Shown piece by piece: positions 60,459-64,000 of a DNA stretch of 64,000 nucleotides. The DNA is taken from positions 496,001 through 560,000 of the forward strand of contig NZ_JNZZ01000002.1 in assembly GCF_000717645.1 (NCBI RefSeq), given 5' to 3'. The stretch comes from Streptomyces californicus. GTDB lineage: Bacteria > Actinomycetota > Actinomycetes > Streptomycetales > Streptomycetaceae. Under the pieces are notes generated by a model. That model was not told where the DNA came from, searched no databases, and saw only the letters and a program-made list of their open reading frames with translations. Within the stretch, counting starts at the first letter, position 1. Every line of letters begins with the position of its first letter. Made by a program: the position numbers and the translations under genes.

Positions 60459-61912
60459 GCGGAGGCCGCCTTTCCGGGGTGCGGCGGGAGGGCCGGCGGC
60501 CCCGGGGCGTCGCCCGTGCGGCCGTACGGAGGCCGCCCGGAGCTATGAGGGGACACACCGGGCGCGCCCGGCGGGAGCGGACCGGTGAGCAGGCCCGGAG
60601 CGTCCAGCAGCCCCGGCTCGGTCAGCAGCGCCGGATCGGTCAGCGCGTCCGGATCGGGCAGGTCGTCGGCCGGACATCGGCCCCGGGCGACATAGCGGTC
60701 GGCGAAATCGGCCACCGTGCCGCGCACGCCGTCGCTCGCGCCCATCCGCTCCAGCGCCGGGTGCACGGCGTCGAAGCAGGCGGTGGCCGCCGCCCGCAGC
60801 TCCGGGTCCGCCAGCCCCTCGCGGGCGGCCGTCGTCCAGAGCGGGTTGAGCGGGGCCACCGCCGAACCCGCCGTCTCCGCCAGCGGCTTCACGGCCCGGT
60901 ACACCGCCTCGGCGGCCTCCGGGTCGTCGAACAGGGCGGTGGCGACCGCGAGCGGCACCACCCAGCCGTCCGGCCCGCGCTGCGCGTCGATCATGCGCAG
61001 TTCGAGATGGCCGCGCGGCCGCACCGGCGGGAACAGCGTGGTGAGGTGGTAGTCGAGATCGGCCCGCGTCGGCGGCCGGGGCGACCCGGTACGGATCCAC
61101 CGGCGGAAAGTGAGCCCCTCGGGGACCTCCCACGGGCCCTCGTCGCACCGGACGCACAGCACGGGTGCGTCCAGGACATGCGCGGCCCACGCCTCACGGG
61201 GCGGACGCCCGGGGCGCGGCGCGAGCGTACGGCCCGGGTCGAGGTTCGCCCACAGCGACTGCCGGGTGGAGCGCCACCCGGTCCGGCGGCCACCCCGGTA
61301 CGGCGAGTTCGCGAACGCCGCCACCAGCACCGCGCCCAGCAGGTGCACGAGCTGCCAGCGCCGCCCGAGCCCCAGCGGGCCCGGCTCCTCCTCGCCCGCG
61401 TCCAGGCAGACCTGGATCGACGCGGAGGTGCACATCATCGCGCGCCCGGCGGGGCCCACGCGGTCCAGCGCGGCCTCCATCGCGTCGTAGCGCGGCTCCC
61501 GCAGCACCCGGCGCGGGCGCCGCCACGGGTCCACCCCGAGCCCGACCGGCGCCAGCCCGGCCGCGCCGAGGGAGGCCCGGACCGCCGCGAGATCGGCGGC
61601 GGTGGTCCCGACGCACTCCATGAGCGAGCCGGCCGGCTGCGAACTGAGCTCCAGCTGCCCGCCGGGCTCCAGCGTCACCGCCGCGCTCAGCGGCAGCGCC
61701 CGCACCGCCTCGACCGCACCGTCCAGCCGCTCCCGCGCGACCGGGCGGTCGGGATGTTCCCGGTCGTGGATGAGCCATTCGAGTTCCACCCCGACCTTTC
61801 GCGGGGGACCCGTCTTGAAACATATGCCGCGCAGTAACTCCTCGGCACCGCTCTCGTCGAGGGGGACGTCGTCCGGGCGCGAGCCGGTCGCGCCGGGGTG
61901 GTCCAGGGCCAT
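60455..61912 (-). CDS. egtA: Glutamate-cysteine ligase EgtA
   Basis: This 485-aa enzyme makes gamma-glutamylcysteine from glutamate and cysteine, the thiol donor for EgtB. It is a GCS2-type ATP-grasp-like ligase: GVELEWLIHD, the strand TLEPGGQLELSS, SASIQVCLDAGEEEPG and RGHLELRMIDAQRG. The C-terminal 60 residues are Pro/Gly-rich. ATG 61912 has AAGGAGG upstream, the best site in the operon, and heads egtABCD. egtE is not in this window. Confidence 0.95.
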   Translation of the reverse strand: MALDHPGATGSRPDDVPLDESGAEELLRGICFKTGPPRKVGVELEWLIHDREHPDRPVARERLDGAVEAVRALPLSAAVTLEPGGQLELSSQPAGSLMECVGTTAADLAAVRASLGAAGLAPVGLGVDPWRRPRRVLREPRYDAMEAALDRVGPAGRAMMCTSASIQVCLDAGEEEPGPLGLGRRWQLVHLLGAVLVAAFANSPYRGGRRTGWRSTRQSLWANLDPGRTLAPRPGRPPREAWAAHVLDAPVLCVRCDEGPWEVPEGLTFRRWIRTGSPRPPTRADLDYHLTTLFPPVRPRGHLELRMIDAQRGPDGWVVPLAVATALFDDPEAAEAVYRAVKPLAETAGSAVAPLNPLWTTAAREGLADPELRAAATACFDAVHPALERMGASDGVRGTVADFADRYVARGRCPADDLPDPDALTDPALLTEPGLLDAPGLLTGPLPPGAPGVSPHSSGRPPYGRTGDAPGPPALPPHPGKAASA

Positions 61913-62058
61913 CGGGGCCTCCTTCGCAGCTGCGTACCTACCAGCGAAACCCGTACCCGGAGATCGCACAAGGGCGCCCCCGAGCCACGAAAACCCGGTT
62001 GCGCCCAGGCCGGGTTCCCCCGGACCATGCCCCGTATGCACCACACGGGGGAGCGCAC

Positions 62059-62880
62059 ATGAGCGCACGGCTGCGCGGCATCGCGCGCGCCACGGAAGAG
62101 GCCGTCGCGGCCGGCCGGTACCGCGACGCGGCAGGCCAGGAGGTGTCCATCGAACGCGCCGTGACCGCCGCCCTGTCCGGGACCCGGCTCTACGGCCCGG
62201 ACCCGGTGCACGTCGCGGCCCTGGACACCGACCGCGTCCCGCGCTTCGAGGTCACCGGCGAGAGCAGTCTGGCCGCGGCCCGCCGGATGGCCGGTGAGGC
62301 GCCCGGCCGGATCGCCGTCCTCAACTTCGCCTCGGCCCGCAATCCCGGCGGCGGCTACCTCAACGGCGCGCAGGCCCAGGAGGAAGCCCTGTGCCGGGGA
62401 TCGGCGCTCCACGCGACCCTGCTGCGCGCCCCCGACTACTACGCGCACCACCGCGCCGAACGCAGCGCCTTCTACACCGACCGGGTGATCCACTCGCCCG
62501 CGGTGCCGGTCTTCCGCGACGACCGGGGCGCCTTCCTGGACGCCCCGTACACGGTCGGGTTCCTCACCTCGCCCGCGCCCAACGCCGGGGTGATCCGGCG
62601 GCAGACCCCCGAGGAGGCCCATCGTGTCCCGGCCGCCCTGGCCTCCCGCGCCGAACGGGTCCTGGAGGTCGCCGCCGTACGGGGCTACCGCAGGCTCGTC
62701 CTCGGGGCATGGGGGTGCGGAGTCTTCCGGAACGACCCGGCCGATGTGGCGGGGGCCTTCCACAATCACCTCGGGGAGGGCGGCAGGTTCGGCGGCCACT
62801 TCGAGCAGATCGTCTTCGGCATCCTGGACCGGGACCCCGCATCGCCCGTCCGGGCCGCCTTCGACCGCTTCTTCGCCTGA
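62059..62880 (+). CDS. PARG-like poly(ADP-ribose) glycohydrolase, TIGR02452 family
   Basis: This 273-aa protein has the bacterial-type PARG catalytic signature: FASARNPGGGYLNGAQAQEEALCR, with the GGG loop and QEE acid residues, then FYTDRVIHSP and the late strand LVLGAWGCGVFRNDP. A homologue of this family (Thermomonospora curvata) is a structurally known PARG. It would remove ADP-ribose polymers. Streptomyces carry ADP-ribosylation systems, but none is coded here. The ATG at 62059 has GGGGGAG upstream. It is divergent from egtA. Confidence 0.88.
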   Translation: MSARLRGIARATEEAVAAGRYRDAAGQEVSIERAVTAALSGTRLYGPDPVHVAALDTDRVPRFEVTGESSLAAARRMAGEAPGRIAVLNFASARNPGGGYLNGAQAQEEALCRGSALHATLLRAPDYYAHHRAERSAFYTDRVIHSPAVPVFRDDRGAFLDAPYTVGFLTSPAPNAGVIRRQTPEEAHRVPAALASRAERVLEVAAVRGYRRLVLGAWGCGVFRNDPADVAGAFHNHLGEGGRFGGHFEQIVFGILDRDPASPVRAAFDRFFA

Positions 62881-62945
62881 GCCACGGGTGCGGGCGTCCG
62901 TGGGCCCGGCCCGGTCGCCGTCGGGCTCCAGCCGTGCCGTGCGCG

Positions 62946-63413
62946 TCAGCTCCAGCCGTACCGCTCGCGCAGCCGCCCGGTGACCCGCTCGAACCGCTCC
63001 GGGTCCAGCGCGCACGCCTCCCGGCGCATCCCCGCCTCGTGGACCCGCAGGACCCGGTCCAGATCGACCCAGGACGGCCGCCCCGAGCTGTCCCAGGGGC
63101 CCGCGCCCAGCGCCACCCACTCGTGGTCCCCGTCATGCTGCTTGCTGGAGAGCTGGACGGCGAGCAGCGTGCCCGTCTCCTCACGGGCCACGACGAGCAC
63201 CGGCCGGTCCTTCCCGCGCCCGTCGTTCTCCTCGTAGGGCACCCAGGTCCAGACGATCTCGCCGGGGTCGGGATCGCCGTCGCGATCCGGGGCGTACGAC
63301 GTGCGCACGCGACCCACGTCGTCGGGATCGGCCTGCGCCGTGGCGGTCGGGCCGCTGCTGCCGGGCACGTCAAAGGGGTTGTCGGAACGGTAGGCGTTGT
63401 CGTGGAACGTCAT
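62946..63413 (-). CDS. PemK/MazF-like family protein
   Basis: This 155-aa protein has a disordered, acidic N-terminus and a PemK/MazF-like beta-barrel: PGEIVWTWVPYEENDGRGKDRPVLVVARE, then LLAVQLSSK and PWDSSGRPSWVDLDRVLRV. The conserved KDRPVLVV strand matches the family. MazF toxins cut RNA, but the catalytic Arg/Ser/Thr set is only partly clear here and no antitoxin gene precedes it. It may be a domesticated or regulatory member. The ATG at 63413 was used. Confidence 0.75.
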   Translation of the reverse strand: MTFHDNAYRSDNPFDVPGSSGPTATAQADPDDVGRVRTSYAPDRDGDPDPGEIVWTWVPYEENDGRGKDRPVLVVAREETGTLLAVQLSSKQHDGDHEWVALGAGPWDSSGRPSWVDLDRVLRVHEAGMRREACALDPERFERVTGRLRERYGWS

Positions 63414-63558
63414 CGCAACACCGTAGAACCCCGGCCGCCCGCGCGGCGGAGCGGGGCACTCCGCCGGGGTGGCGGGACGGCGTTCCGGCCAGCGTGACCG
63501 ATGCTGCCGCCCCCGGGCCGAAACCCGCTCCCACGGGTCTGGAAGACTGCCCGGAGCC

Positions 63559-64000
63559 ATGAGCCAGTTACCCAAACAGCCCGCCGAAGTGACCGTCCCG
63601 ACCAGCGCCGACGTCGCGCGGCTCGCCGGAGTGTCCAGGGCCACCGTGTCGTACGTACTGAACAACAACGCCACCGTCCGGATCAGCGATCCCACCCGGC
63701 GCCGCGTCAGGGAGGCAGCCCTCCAACTCGGTTACGTCCCGCACGCGGCGGCCCGCAGCCTGCGCGCCGGACACAGCCGCATGGTCCTGCTGCCCTCCGG
63801 ACACATACCGGCGGGACCGCCGCACCAGTACTTCTTCGAGGAACTCCAGGCGGGGCTGCGCCGGCTGGACTACACCGTCGTCCAGTACGGCAGCGCCGGC
63901 CTCACCGCCGACGAGGCGGCCACCGCCTGGGCCGAACTGCGGCCCGTCGCCGTCGTCGTACCGCCGGGCATCGCCCTCACCCCGCACGGCACCGGCATCC
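63559..64000 (+). CDS. LacI-family regulator (3' end outside window)
   Basis: The first 147 codons of a LacI-type repressor are present. The N-terminal helix-turn-helix is SADVARLAGVSRATVSYVLNN, followed by the hinge region ALQLGYVPHAAARSLRAG. The periplasmic-binding-like domain starts with MVLLPSGHIPAG and continues to the window edge. It probably regulates sugar use, but the target genes lie outside the window. The ATG at 63559 has GGAG upstream. Confidence 0.9.
   Translation, partial: MSQLPKQPAEVTVPTSADVARLAGVSRATVSYVLNNNATVRISDPTRRRVREAALQLGYVPHAAARSLRAGHSRMVLLPSGHIPAGPPHQYFFEELQAGLRRLDYTVVQYGSAGLTADEAATAWAELRPVAVVVPPGIALTPHGTGI

Overview
This window is actinomycete chromosomal DNA, almost certainly from a Streptomyces. 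GC content is very high with strong G/C bias at third codon positions, and GTG starts and 1-4 bp stop/start overlaps are common. The families are typical of the genus: streptogrisin-type protease, SpoIIE/PP2C phosphatases with RsbW-like kinases and a SigB/F-type sigma factor, DUF574 methyltransferase, ergothioneine operon, and an Rpf-LysM-M23 wall enzyme. I see no tRNA, rRNA, CRISPR array, transposase or prophage gene. It looks like chromosomal backbone plus lineage-variable genes, not an island.

Layout. 1-3.5 kb: end of a secreted protease, a nucleotidyltransferase-fold gene, and a TetR regulator overlapping an alpha/beta hydrolase. 3.5-6.6 kb: a large DUF6585-like membrane protein. 6.7-8.2 kb: a divergent SDR/TetR pair around two matching palindromes. 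8.4-11.8 kb: Rpf-LysM-M23 protein, DMT transporter, FhuF-like 2Fe-2S protein. 11.9-19.2 kb: a dense stress-signalling block with STAS antagonist, MarR, two PP2C phosphatases, RsbW-like ATPase, CHASE3 histidine kinase, single-domain receiver, and a SigB/F-family sigma factor. 19.5-21.5 kb: an unusual SDR-fold protein with an N-terminal four-cysteine module, then an unannotated 58-aa gene. 21.6-24.5 kb: a YndJ / DUF1990 / lipase-maturation-factor operon behind two identical 14-bp palindromes. 24.7-28.9 kb: DUF6777 lipoprotein, PAS-GAF-PP2C-ATPase sensor, Fpg/Nei glycosylase. 29.1-33.1 kb: a LytTR/LytS-type two-component system wrapped around a solute:sodium symporter and a small membrane partner. 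33.1-37.4 kb: unknown protein, a convergent and overlapping ECF sigma / zinc anti-sigma pair, CapA lipoprotein, universal stress protein, polysaccharide deacetylase. 37.5-41.3 kb: class F sortase, two small surface proteins, DUF4239 membrane protein, and a proline-rich surface protein broken by a 20-G tract. 41.8-44.8 kb: SAM methyltransferase coupled to a GGDEF-EAL protein. 44.9-49.3 kb: LysR regulator divergent from sdhCAB. 49.4-53.7 kb: UvrA-like protein, LLM flavin oxidoreductase, HAD phosphatase. 53.7-57.5 kb: dodecin, a sugar-binding lipoprotein with a DasR-like operator, and an acyltransferase pair. 57.3-61.9 kb: egtABCD. 61.9-64 kb: PARG-like hydrolase, PemK/MazF-like protein, start of a LacI regulator.

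How they work together. The block at 11.9-19.2 kb holds every class of part needed for partner switching (antagonist, kinase, phosphatases, sigma factor) together with a two-component relay, and is the strongest candidate for one integrated signalling system. The sortase neighbourhood supplies an enzyme and two possible substrates that share a GGLGGS motif before the membrane anchor. The LytTR block pairs a transporter with its probable sensor and regulator. egtABCD is a complete operon except for egtE.

Starts were chosen by ribosome-binding site, codon frame and overlap. Several upstream regions carry operator-like palindromes, listed separately. Function calls rest on recognised motifs read by eye, with no database search.
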